Position numbers and translations under genes: made by a program
From: Seison nebaliae
Lineage: Eukaryota; Rotifera; Pararotatoria; Seisonacea; Seisonidae
Direction: 5' to 3'
NCBI GenBank assembly: GCA_023231475.1
Contig: JALJEE010002528.1
Span: 1 to 20,466, forward strand
Length of the DNA: 20,466 bases
Shown: positions 1-8,400 of the stretch, piece after piece
How positions within the stretch are numbered: position 1 is the first letter of the stretch
Layout of the letters: each line of letters begins with the position of its first letter
Notes under the pieces: model-generated
What the model saw: the letters and a program-made list of their open reading frames with translations, nothing else
Database searches by the model: none
Told to the model about the DNA's origin: nothing

Positions 1-97
1 CTGGTTGAATTCCATGTTCCAGACAATATAATTCCCAACACGCGTTAGCAATTTGAATTCCCGCCTGTCCAATATGAAGATTGATCACTTCTCGCAT
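1..97 (-). CDS. alpha-tubulin, N-terminal fragment (gene continues past the left edge)
   Basis: Reading the minus strand from the ATG at 97-95 gives 32 codons beginning [17 protein letters not shown] and continuing [15 protein letters not shown], which is the start of alpha-tubulin (family form [36 protein letters not shown]). The GQAG stretch is part of the GTP-binding N-terminal fold. Alpha-tubulin pairs with beta-tubulin to build microtubules in the cytoplasm. No intron interrupts these 32 codons; many animal alpha-tubulin genes have one right after the start codon. Ile/Asn/Leu/Ile at positions 5, 6, 7 and 9 and Ala17 differ mildly from the commonest animal isotypes, so this may be a minor isotype. 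The start is chosen because it matches the family N-terminus exactly and lies downstream of stop-rich AT DNA. The other ~420 residues lie outside the window. Identity is near certain; the isotype is unknown. Confidence 0.96.
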   Translation of the reverse strand, partial: MREVINLHIGQAGIQIANACWELYCLEHGIQP

Positions 98-213
98 TAT
101 ATTTATTCTCAAAGATTTAATTTAACGAGTTAGAAAAAGATGAAATTCTGAAAGAAATAAACTAAAAGAATAATTAAATAAATATCTTTTTCTATGATGT
201 TTGGAATGAAACA

Positions 214-219
214 TTTATA
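214..219 (-). promoter_or_regulatory. possible TATA box of the alpha-tubulin gene
   Basis: The minus strand reads TATAAA here, 117 bases upstream of the alpha-tubulin ATG. A start site about 30 bases downstream would give a 5' UTR of roughly 90 bases. In DNA this AT-rich the motif is common by chance, so this is positional inference only. Confidence 0.25.
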
Positions 220-510
220 ACAGCATCACTATTAAGCTTCCCTCATTTGGCTTATCCCTTCCCTTAACATTCAATGAGACAATACCACGATAATATTCAA
301 ATTAATGCCAATATTTCATTTAACATTCTTTCACTTTATGTTCAATTTATAACTTTTTCATCATTTTCTTCATTTAAAATCTTAGCTCAATTATTATAAT
401 TTCTTCCATTTTCTAGATATCTTTTCATTTTCATTCTTCGTATTTTTCATTTTTCATTTTTCAATTTCCTTTAAATTTTTTCTTCTTTATCTTTTGTTCT
501 ATCTTCAACT

Positions 511-555
511 TTATATCTTCCACTTTTATATCTTCCACTTTTATATCTTCCACTT
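511..555. repeat. 15-bp tandem repeat, three perfect copies
   Basis: The unit TTATATCTTCCACTT occurs three times in perfect head-to-tail order at 511-525, 526-540 and 541-555, with a degenerate partial copy just before (around 499-510). It lies about 410 bases upstream of the alpha-tubulin ATG. It could be a simple minisatellite or a repeated binding site; nothing in the sequence decides. Confidence 0.9.
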
Positions 556-599
556 TTTATCATTTTTTGCAGAATAGGTTTCTTTTGGTCGGGTTTATT

Positions 600-702
600 T
601 AAATTATATAAGGGTTTTTAAGTTTGGACTGCCTCTACAGCTGGAGATCCATCTCACCCAATTGTTGGGTGAGAAAATTAATATAAATTATATAAGGGTT
701 TT
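600..702. repeat. direct repeat pair with TATA-like core around the first hairpin
   Basis: The 19-base string TAAATTATATAAGGGTTTT occurs at 600-618 and again at 684-702, 84 bases apart, bracketing the first hairpin of element copy 1. Each carries TATATAAGGG, which resembles a plus-strand TATA box. The equivalent place in element copy 2 (near 1411-1421) has TATATAAAGG. They may be plus-strand promoter elements or simply part of the repeated element. Confidence 0.6.
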
Positions 703-753
703 AATAGGGAGAACTTCGACTGGTTTCGAAGAAATGTAGAAACTGGTCGAAGA
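651..753. repeat. two-hairpin element, copy 1
   Basis: Two hairpins lie about 40 bases apart. Hairpin 1 (652-674) has a perfect 10-bp stem around CTCACCCAA / TTGGGTGAG with a 3-base loop. Hairpin 2 (714-752) pairs CTTCGACTGGTTT with AAACTGGTCGAAG: 11 Watson-Crick pairs plus two adjacent G-T wobbles, with a 13-base loop. The whole unit recurs as copy 2 about 723 bases away in the same orientation with almost the same length (100 versus 99 bases from hairpin to hairpin). It is not a recognised RNA family. It could be a small structured RNA, a non-autonomous repeat, or paired palindromic protein sites. Confidence 0.7.
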
Positions 754-1373
754 TAATACTCTCAATAATCTCAAAGGGTTATTATATATATAACTCTTTA
801 CGCTGGAGAATATAGAGTCTATTTTTTACTCAATGTCATAGACGATGACGTCTGGGGGTTTTTAATTTTTTAATATTTTAATTGAATATTGGAATAACAT
901 TCTAAAGGACGAAAGTTGCCTAAATATGGATGGGTACATGATGATGACTAAGGTGCTAAAATCGATTAGCACAGACGATTCATTTTTCATATATTACAAG
1001 GAATTTATTCATATGCAAAGATTTTTCAAAGACTCTTAAAACGTAATCAAAAACACGTTTAAAATGAATATGAGGAAGATAATACAAAGCATTTCGCAAT
1101 GGAATATGAAAATGAAAGTCATAGAATTGTGGAAGGTGAACTCCACGAAGGATTCAGTCAAAATATGTCAAGCGTGAATTTTGAGAGAACATTTTGGTCT
1201 CCCATAGAATCCCATAGAATACGGTTCTTTTACATCATTTCAATTATTCTTCGCTTGCCTAGAGGTATGCTTTTCAGGTTTAAAGTTTATTAAAAACATT
1301 GATTTTTATATAGTTATAAAAGCTATAGTTATTATATAGAACACGAAACGGAGTTATATAACTATCTAACATC

Positions 1374-1476
1374 TATCTCACCCAATCGTTGGATGAGATA
1401 ATTTATATAACTATATAAAGGTTTTCTTTGGAAGAACTTCGACTGGTTCTAAAGAAAAAGAGAAACCCGTCGAAGA
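1374..1476. repeat. two-hairpin element, copy 2
   Basis: This is a diverged, nearly gap-free copy of the element at 651-753. Hairpin 1 (1374-1400) is longer here, with 12-base arms and one mismatch; that mismatch is C-A on the plus strand but a G-U wobble in a minus-strand transcript. Hairpin 2 (1437-1475) keeps the 7-bp CTTCGAC/GTCGAAG base, then one T-C mismatch, then four pairs in which the right arm changed from CTG to CCC. Keeping both stems while arm sequences drift hints at selection on structure, or simply at recent duplication. Confidence 0.7.
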
Positions 1477-1747
1477 GCAAGGTCACCTCAACGTGCAATG
1501 CACAACAATGTTCTACAACACTTACTCAGAGTTTTATATTTAAATATGGTTTAATAAACTGGTGGAGACGAAACATTTTTCTACTTTGAAAACCGCATTG
1601 GATTTTTGAAGAATCGTGAAACTTTGATATTATATGTATAGTATATATAGTGTATATTATATCATATTGAATTATTTTCACTTACGATATTTTATATTCA
1701 CGATGTTATTATGACCAGCTTTGCGGATCAAAAAGAAAAATTAATGT

Positions 1748-1765
1748 ATGTCAATTAATTGACAT
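1748..1765. repeat. 18-bp perfect palindrome
   Basis: ATGTCAATTAATTGACAT is its own reverse complement over 18 bases with no spacer. The central TCAATTAATTGA contains two opposed TAAT/ATTA cores, the kind of site bound by paired homeodomain dimers (TAAT-type half sites). Binding is inferred from the motif only. Confidence 0.8.
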
Positions 1766-2131
1766 GGGATACAATTACAAAGAACAGTTTTGGTTTGGAT
1801 ATCAATCTTTCTTTATCGAGTAAAATTATTTATTCACCGATGAATGACAAATCAAGAAGTTTATATCAAAAATTTTTTTGCAAAACATAAATTTCAGTTT
1901 TATTTGCTTTGCAACGACACTTGCCATTATAATATTCAAATTTTACAATTAATATAATTTTTAATAAATTTAAATTTTTTGATAAAATATTACAAAAGAA
2001 AATGGAATTATTAGTACATTGTATTGAATTGGTGGAAGGAGAAAAAGATGTTAACTTAAAAGGGGTTAATCCATTTTCAAAGGAAAAAGAAAAAAATAAA
2101 TTTGGTTTTTTTGGGAGGAAGAGGAATGAAG

Positions 2132-2248
2132 CGTACCCTAAATTTCGGTACGAAAGTTACATTGTGGCTGGTGCATAGCGAAGTGGTATATGCACGTTCC
2201 TAACAGCACAATGGTGGTACCTACGTCCCACCCAACGTGGAGATCTCC
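2132..2248. repeat. GC-richer island with nested inverted repeats
   Basis: Three helices nest in order: GGTAC (2147-2151) with GTACC (2217-2221); CATTGTG-g-CTG (2160-2170) with CAGCACAATG (2204-2213), 10 pairs and one bulged base; and GTGCATA (2171-2177) with TATGCAC (2189-2195), enclosing an 11-base loop. GGTACG at 2147-2152 can alternatively pair with CGTACC at 2132-2137, so the outer strand has two possible partners. The loop side contains TAGCGAAGTGG (2176-2186), a full match to the pol III box A consensus, but no good box B follows. A 10-bp palindrome GGAGATCTCC closes the island at 2239-2248. No long ORF spans it. It could be a structured RNA gene, a decayed tRNA-derived repeat, or chance. 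Confidence 0.5.
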
Positions 2249-3390
2249 TGCCACTGATCGTTAATGAAGAGATCGACCAAAAATTTCAATTTATCCTGTT
2301 AGGTATTTGATTAAAAAAATATATCTAAAAATTATCTTTCGGAAAAAACCGTTCTTTCACTACTTATTTTACTTACAAGTTAGTTAGTTTGTTAATAGTT
2401 GGTTCATTTGTTTATTGTATTAATTGAATGTCTTATTCAGTTATTAATATTTCCATTTTGTTCTTCGTAGCTCCAATACCCATTAATTTCATAAAGTTTA
2501 AGATAATTCTTACTTTCTTCAGAAAATTATTGTTTTCGTTTTGCTATCGATTATCTAATTCCTGTCTTACTTATACTATTATTATATTATTATTATTATA
2601 CTATTGTTAGAAAGAGAAAAATGTTAAGGATCGCTATCTCATCAGAATTTCTATTCCTAAATTAAGTGAATGTGATAAATTTTTTCCTCATCCTATAAAA
2701 AATTGTGCAATAAAAGCAGTTGAACGGTAACTTCTTCACCTCCTTTCTCCATGATGGATAAATCAGAATCCATTTTTTTTCATTACCGTCAACATGGGCA
2801 ATGTGGGAATCGGGGGCAAAATGGGAAACGAAAAATCATAAGCTGAAAATGGTAATTTTTTATATGTTTTACTTAACAATTTTCAAGGGTAATTTGCATG
2901 ATCATTTGGAAGTATTTGAAGTTTCTTTTTTTTATCCAGGGTTCAATTTCATCATTCCGACATTACACTGGTATACCATTTATCATGACCGGGTCAAGGC
3001 GTATATCGTAATCGTAATGACTTATCGATATTTGACATAGAGATTGACAATCCATAAAAGAAAATCTAATGCGCATTTGTCGTCAACAGTTTATCAACTG
3101 AAATATATACAATGTATTTGTCAATGTATGTACATACGTGTTATTTATCATATTTGGCTTATACACGTTACATTAGACATGTAGATACACGTGTAAGTTC
3201 ATGATTTGTATGTATTGCATCAAAAATGCCGAAAAATATATTTGAGATAAACCGTCCAATTAATTATTGACACGTTGCATAAGAGTTCATTCATCGATTA
3301 TAAATAGAATGTAGTTTGGTGGAATATTTTAATAATTATTTTTAATTATTCATTCTACAAAACATTTCACATTGGAAGAACTTTCAATGA

Positions 3391-3444
3391 TGACAATTAC
3401 TGATTCGAGTCATCCGTCTTTCGAAACTCGAATTAGTATTGTCA
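3391..3444. repeat. long near-perfect hairpin (54 bases)
   Basis: Arms 3391-3410 and 3426-3444 pair over 19 positions with a single bulged base (3398) and one mismatch that is a G-U wobble in a plus-strand transcript. The loop is 15 bases (3411-3425). This is far longer than the chance hairpins seen elsewhere in the intergenic DNA. Its size is at the short end for a pre-microRNA; a small inverted-repeat transposon remnant is the other option. I recognise no known microRNA seed. Confidence 0.6.
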
Positions 3445-3911
3445 GAACGAACAGACAGAGGAAATTCCTTCCGTTAGGGAATATCGGAGGAGAATGAATC
3501 GTTTGGATAATTCTTGTTTATCAGACGGGAAATGAAAATTATTTAAATTTTATGAAAATTGTCAGATCAAATCAATGACAATAGTCGACAAAATACGAAG
3601 ATTGTTCTTCTTTTAAGAATAAGAACACATATTGTTGTTAACTCGATTCACAATTCTTCCATTCGGCAACAATAATACAATTGGATGACTGTGGACTATT
3701 CAAACATGGACTAATTATTAATGGAAATTGTCTACGTCATAGACTCTAAGGAATTTATCAAATGTCCAAGAAAAATTGAGAAAAAAATTCATTTCTTTTC
3801 TAAAACTATTAAAATTTCTTATTTCTTTTCAAAATAAAATGTTTAACATTACTTTCTAATTTTTGAAATTTCGTTTAATAATATCATTTTTTCTAATTTT
3901 AGCTATCATAG

Positions 3912-3919
3912 AAAAAAAA
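3912..3919 (-). terminator. RNA polymerase III terminator of tRNA-Asp
   Basis: Eight consecutive T on the minus strand begin 8 bases after the tRNA 3' end. Four or more T is the usual pol III stop signal. Confidence 0.85.
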
Positions 3920-3926
3920 TTTTAAT

Positions 3927-3998
3927 CTCCGTGACGGCGAATTGAACCCCGGTCTCCCGCGTGACAACCGGTCATACTCACCACTATACTATCACGGA
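3927..3998 (-). tRNA. tRNA-Asp (anticodon GTC)
   Basis: The 72-base gene folds as a cloverleaf on the minus strand. The 7-bp acceptor stem is perfect (TCCGTGA at 3998-3992 with TCACGGA at 3934-3928). The discriminator is G at 3927, as expected for tRNA-Asp. The anticodon loop TTGTCAC (3967-3961) carries GTC, and the T loop is TTCAATT. Internal promoters are present: box A TAGTATAGTGG (3991-3981) and box B GGTTCAATTCG (3948-3938). Sequence order and length match animal tRNA-Asp; there is no intron. Three stem positions are unpaired: A27-G43 and G31-G39 in the anticodon stem and G52-G62 in the T stem. So it may be a diverged or decaying copy, although the perfect acceptor stem and the T-run terminator argue for recent function. 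Confidence 0.88.
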
Positions 3999-4157
3999 TA
4001 TAATTGATTATGGTTTTTAAACTCTAAATGGCAGTTTAAAACGTAATCTCTCAAAAAACAGTAAAGGTGTCCGACAAAGTGCAAAAAAGTTGCAGAACTG
4101 CCCAGTTGTGTTCTAAACGGAAGGAAATAGAGGATGATAAGATAAGAAATACTTACG

Positions 4158-4482
4158 TTAAATAGTTGTAATGAATTTTATGTAACAAATATCAAGTTGT
4201 TTCGCCGATAATCCGTTGTAAATCACGACCTTAAGACACCAATCATCATAACCATGAGATTTTGGCAAATTCGTAATGGACAAAGAGGCACGTAGCATAT
4301 TCGCTGGTACCTAAACATAAGAATGATCAAAATCCCCCCATTCCCAAGGATTGAACGATAATTGAGGAATCGAACATTGATGATTTAAAGAAACTCACAA
4401 ATTTCTTAATCTCAATGGATATGGAAGAACGAGATTTATTCTGTGGTAAAATAGACCAAAATTTGGAAGAGTTATTCTCCAT
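4158..4482 (-). CDS. candidate two-exon small gene, unknown product (78 aa)
   Basis: I do not recognise a family. On the minus strand an ATG at 4482 opens 28 codons to 4399, followed by an 88-base intron (4398-4311) with donor GTGAGT and acceptor TTTAG. A second exon (4310-4158) gives 50 codons in the same frame, starting VPANMLRASLSITNLPKSHG and then containing YDDWCLKVVIYNG, and ends TAA. The second exon is richer in G+C than its surroundings and has a balanced amino-acid mix. One base after the stop there is another perfect donor (GTAAGT at 4156-4151) with a possible acceptor at 4114-4113. So this may be an internal or poison exon, or the stop may lie before a 3' UTR intron. Another splice-bounded open segment (4885-4846) lies upstream. 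The splice model is visual only, and the ORF at 4415-4678 on the other strand competes with it. Confidence 0.25.
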
Positions 4483-4678
4483 ATTTGATCCTGATAATGA
4501 TTATTCATCATTTTTTCTTAATAAATCTCTCATACCCCGTTTGAATATCCTTCCTGTCTCTTTTCTTCGAACAATGTCTCTTCATTCTTCATTCAATGAA
4601 GTTCATTGTATCATTGATGATGATAGAATTAGACTGATAATTATTCTTCTCCGCGGTTTGAGAATTCCAATAAAATAG
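4415..4678 (+). CDS. candidate small ORF, unknown product (87 aa)
   Basis: This open frame starts MDMEERDLFCGKIDQNLEEL, continues FSIFDPDNDYSSFF and ends with TAG. It is hydrophilic and acidic at the N-terminal end and hydrophobic and basic at the C-terminal end, with no signal peptide or known motif. It is longer than most chance frames in the intergenic DNA. It overlaps, on the opposite strand, the first exon of the candidate gene at 4158-4482, so at most one is likely to be real. There is no recognisable promoter. It could be an exon of a plus-strand gene or chance. Confidence 0.2.
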   Translation: MDMEERDLFCGKIDQNLEELFSIFDPDNDYSSFFLNKSLIPRLNILPVSFLRTMSLHSSFNEVHCIIDDDRIRLIIILLRGLRIPIK

Positions 4679-5466
4679 TTGACTGAAGGAGAGAAGAAAA
4701 AGAACAATTTTAACGATTAACGTTTGTTGATTAATGATATAACGGTTCTATCCTTTTATCAATTATATGAACACCTTAAATTGTTTGGCTCGTATGAATT
4801 TGACAATAATCATCAAACAAAAGATAACATCGAACAATCCCTTACTGTCATCGAATTGGTCACCACAAATATGACATGATCAGAGCTAATCGTAATTACA
4901 GATTAGAAAGTTATCAAGAAAGAAGTTTAGGAATACTGTAAGGATGTGTAACGATGTGTAAGTTGTTGTGTAATGTGTAAGGATGTAAGGTATGTACATG
5001 TAGATATGTAATTTTTTATACAGAATTGTATATAGAAAATACATACATCACTTCTCTTATTCCGAATTATTTACAAAATGAAATCGATACTGGAAGGGAA
5101 TTTATCAACAATAATCTTTACAGCCGATTATCTTATTTTCTTTTTAATTTACCACGAAGGGATTTGATTCTATAAATAAAAAAAAAATTGGACAAATTTT
5201 GTTCGAAAATAAATTGTCTCTCTTCATACAATCGTAAAATTAAGGTGGAATTAAAAATGAGATGGAAAATAGAGAAAATTTCAATTTATTAAAATGAGAA
5301 ATATAAATAAATTTAATAAATATAAATTTTATGAAAAACTTAAAAATGAGTGGATTTGGATGAATAATTCGCATCACTCGTGGGTGGAGGAGGAAAAAGA
5401 GACGGAAGAACTCGATAGAAACTTTTGAAAATTAATTGTGGAATAATAAAATATTGAAATAATGAT
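4679..5466. other. TRRAP downstream region / 3' UTR, no gene seen
   Basis: This AT-rich DNA lies 3' of the TRRAP stop codon. The part from 5466 to about 5260 is the presumed 3' UTR. At 4943-4985 a GTGTAA-type word recurs (GGATGTGTAA, CGATGTGTAA, TGTGTAA, GGATGTAA), an irregular short repeat. A possible 40-base exon (4885-4846, minus strand, between an AG acceptor and a GTAAGG donor, open in one frame) is too short to call. Confidence 0.5.
5285..5290 (-). promoter_or_regulatory. polyadenylation signal AATAAA for TRRAP
   Basis: The minus strand reads AATAAA 177 bases after the TRRAP stop codon, followed further downstream by U-rich transcript sequence (plus 5225-5275 is A-rich). It is the best candidate within the first 300 bases of the 3' flank. 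Confidence 0.5.
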
Positions 5467-8400
5467 TTACAACCACGGATGTAACATTGGATGAAGTTGT
5501 GATAAATATTCTTTGGATTTCACTTTCGAAATAATTGATGCAACTGGTACGGGATATTTCGTTCTTGGTAATATATCGTCATTCGGTCGATTTTCATCTT
5601 CTTGATCATCCACTATCTCTATTTCTTCTTTTCCAATGATTGTCTGTCCATATTCTTGAAGTTTCAATTTGATTGAATCTAAAAGATTCGTCAATTCATC
5701 ATTGTTAATGGGTGCATTTAACATCAGATATTGGCACAATTGATTCAGTTCTATATTTTTAGAAAATGTCACCAATTTCTCCGATGACGATAAAGATGTT
5801 GAGATGAGATGCTTCAATTGACGAACATGTTCATCATATGATTGTATTCGATGAGTGAGGAAAGTGTCAATATAAAACGATCTTAAAACGGCGAGACACG
5901 TCCTCTTCCCATGGAGTGCCATGGCCATGTTGGTGAAGGATGATGGAAATGTCCCACCAATCAAATGTTTATCATCGAAATATTGTTGGAGATTTGGCGT
6001 TAAACGGAAGACATCGCCACTTTCTTCTTCTTCGTCATCGAATTCATTAACGGTTGTCAAACGGATATATGGATCGATGAAAATCTTTATTTTCTTCTCA
6101 TCTATCTCCATTTCAATTTCTTCATTTATTTTATCTTCTTTTCTCAATTTTGTTACTTTGGGAAATAGATTAATCAAATTCGATTCATTATAAAATTTTT
6201 TCTGTTCTCTCACTTCTTCATCATCCTCGTCTGCCATCGTTGGATCGATTAATAATAAATTCTCTTCCACTTTCGTCGAAGTAATCGATTCGATAATTGA
6301 TCGTTTGATTTCTGTTCGTCGAAGATCGAGATGTCCATTTGTTGTCATAATTTGAATATTATCCGGTTTCTGGAAAGGCAATTGAAGAACGACGGAAAGT
6401 AATGAAGTGATACCGAAATTGATGGAAAGTATTCGACGAGCATTTGTATATTCGTCAGCATTCGGATAAATAATGGATGCCCATTCTCTCAATTGATTGG
6501 GTGTACTGACATTTCGAATCATATCGTTGAATGTGTCGAGATTGACGGAAATTTTCTCATCTTCAGTTTCACTTATAATTGAGATGTCATTATCTTCAGT
6601 TGATCGAAAAAGGAATTTTAAGAAATATTCATTAAGAATAGCTTCATTTTGAATCATCGAATATCGATTAATACAAAGTGGACGATGTGTTGATGTGAAA
6701 TCATTTGATTTAAATAATCTCTTATAATCATCAATAACGGTAGTGATTTGTTTGAATAAAATCGTTCTCTCTAATACGTCATTTATTTCGATATCAAAAT
6801 CATGATGTGTTCGATTTAATTCATGAGTTGTATCACCTTGCATTGTTGTTACATTGAATTGGATATTTGTATAACCATATGCCGCTTCCGTTAATGATAC
6901 CATCAATGATTTATGTTCAGATAAACTAATTTCATCGTCGAAACTGATGGAATTGGTAGCGGTGAAATACCATTCACGTTTTGCCAATTCTTTAAATTGT
7001 TTCAATGCTACATTTAACATATGAACATTGGATGCCATTCGTTCTTCATGAATTTGTTGAACATATCGACGGATATTATTCGTTAGAATATCATCATTCA
7101 CATTCTTGATGGATCGATTGATGAGTTGATTGTGAGAATATGTCCAATATTGTTGAATGTTATAAATATGACGTTGTCCATTATTTGAACGAACATAAAA
7201 ACGACGTTGGATTTGTTTTTGTCGATAGAGAACATCGATATTGGGTTCAAATGAAAAAAGATGAGCATCCGGTTCTACTACAGCAGCATAACGAGGAGTA
7301 AATGCACTTCGATGTTGAACAAATAATTGAATTGGAATATCATCACTTAATGTAAATCGTTTATGGATTTGTTCACGACTGGAATGTAAAACATTAGTAA
7401 TTTGACGAGCAGCAATCAATCCAGTTCTATAAGAGATTCGATAACTGAATTCCGCTAAATATGATGATTTCTTATAAAGTCGATCGACAAAATTGATTTT
7501 GTGGACGATACGATCGAATAATATTCTAGCGGAAAATAGACGAATATTGAAGGAATATAATTCGGTTTTATGAATGAGACAATTGTAAATCTCCTGCCAA
7601 ATCCTTCCCAATGATCCCATATCAATCATTGTATCATTTATATGATATTTATGATGATTGTCCATATAATTGAGAAGTTTCTCATTCATATCATCCAATT
7701 GACGAATCATATAATCTCTTAACGATTGAGAAATTGGAATATCGAAATTTAATCGATTTCGTTCTTCACGTTCTTCTTCTGATAATTCTTCTGTATCTGA
7801 ACTATTCAATTGTTGAGAGATTAATGGAAGATGATTTGTGAGATCAGTGGAAGCGATTTGTGTACATCGTCTTTTTTCCATTAAATTATTGACAATAATA
7901 TTTTTCGATTGAAAAATCTCTTTCCATATCAATTCTTGCCATTCACTCATTTGTCGTGAAATTAATTCAGGAACAGTATAAGAGATATTATGAAATTCCA
8001 TTTGCATTCGATTCAACGAGAAAATGAGTGATGGAAATAATGCTGATATACAAATCAATAATTTGTGACACTTCTCTAACGAATAATCAAGAATATTTCT
8101 CATCGAATTCAAATATGATCGACATTGACTCTGATCAGTATCATCGGAATTATTCATTAAACTGTCAATCGATGGAATGTTCCCTGAATTCTCTTTCATT
8201 CTTTCTAATAATTTCATGATGGAAATGAGATTGACATACATCTGTTGTGGTTGAATGGTGGCGAGTTGACGAAGTAGATCGAAGAAATAATGACCATAAA
8301 TACTGAAGACATAAGAATGCATGATCGATTGTAACCATGGCAACCAGATGTGAACACCACAAAATGCAGATTGATAATTATCATCATCGAACGTTTCTCT

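Larger units (their letters stand above)
98..3926. other. intergenic region, no convincing protein gene
   Basis: This AT-rich stretch lies between the alpha-tubulin start and the tRNA-Asp. The longest plus-strand ORFs (1099-1293, 2428-2610 and 2801-3040; 60-79 codons) lack family resemblance and have the hydrophobic, Phe/Ile/Tyr-rich composition expected from chance AT-rich frames. Bases 98-600 are T/C-rich on the plus strand and are the presumed 5' flank of alpha-tubulin. What stands out is structural: a tandem repeat, two copies of a two-hairpin element, a perfect palindrome, a nested inverted-repeat island and a long hairpin, each listed separately. I see no tRNA other than the one at 3927 and no transposase or reverse-transcriptase motif. 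Confidence 0.6.

Noticed and set aside
1099-1293. Plus-strand 64-codon ORF between the two hairpin elements
   Set aside because: No homology, no promoter that fits, and a length expected by chance.
1620-1680. TATA/TGTATA-rich stretch as possible origin or promoter
   Set aside because: Ordinary AT-rich low complexity; no defined motif or spacing.
2130-2260. Weak resemblance to a decayed ribosomal protein S26 gene fragment (HSEVVYARS-like reading against HSKVVRNRS)
   Set aside because: It needs several frameshifts, and only about 25 bases look alike; upstream and downstream parts of the gene are not found.
2988-2998. TGACC-G-GGTCA, nuclear-receptor-like half sites
   Set aside because: The half sites are everted with a one-base spacer, an unusual arrangement, and a single 11-base match is weak evidence.
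2801-3040. Plus-strand 79-codon ORF
   Set aside because: Aromatic- and Ile-rich composition typical of random AT-rich frames, no recognisable motif.
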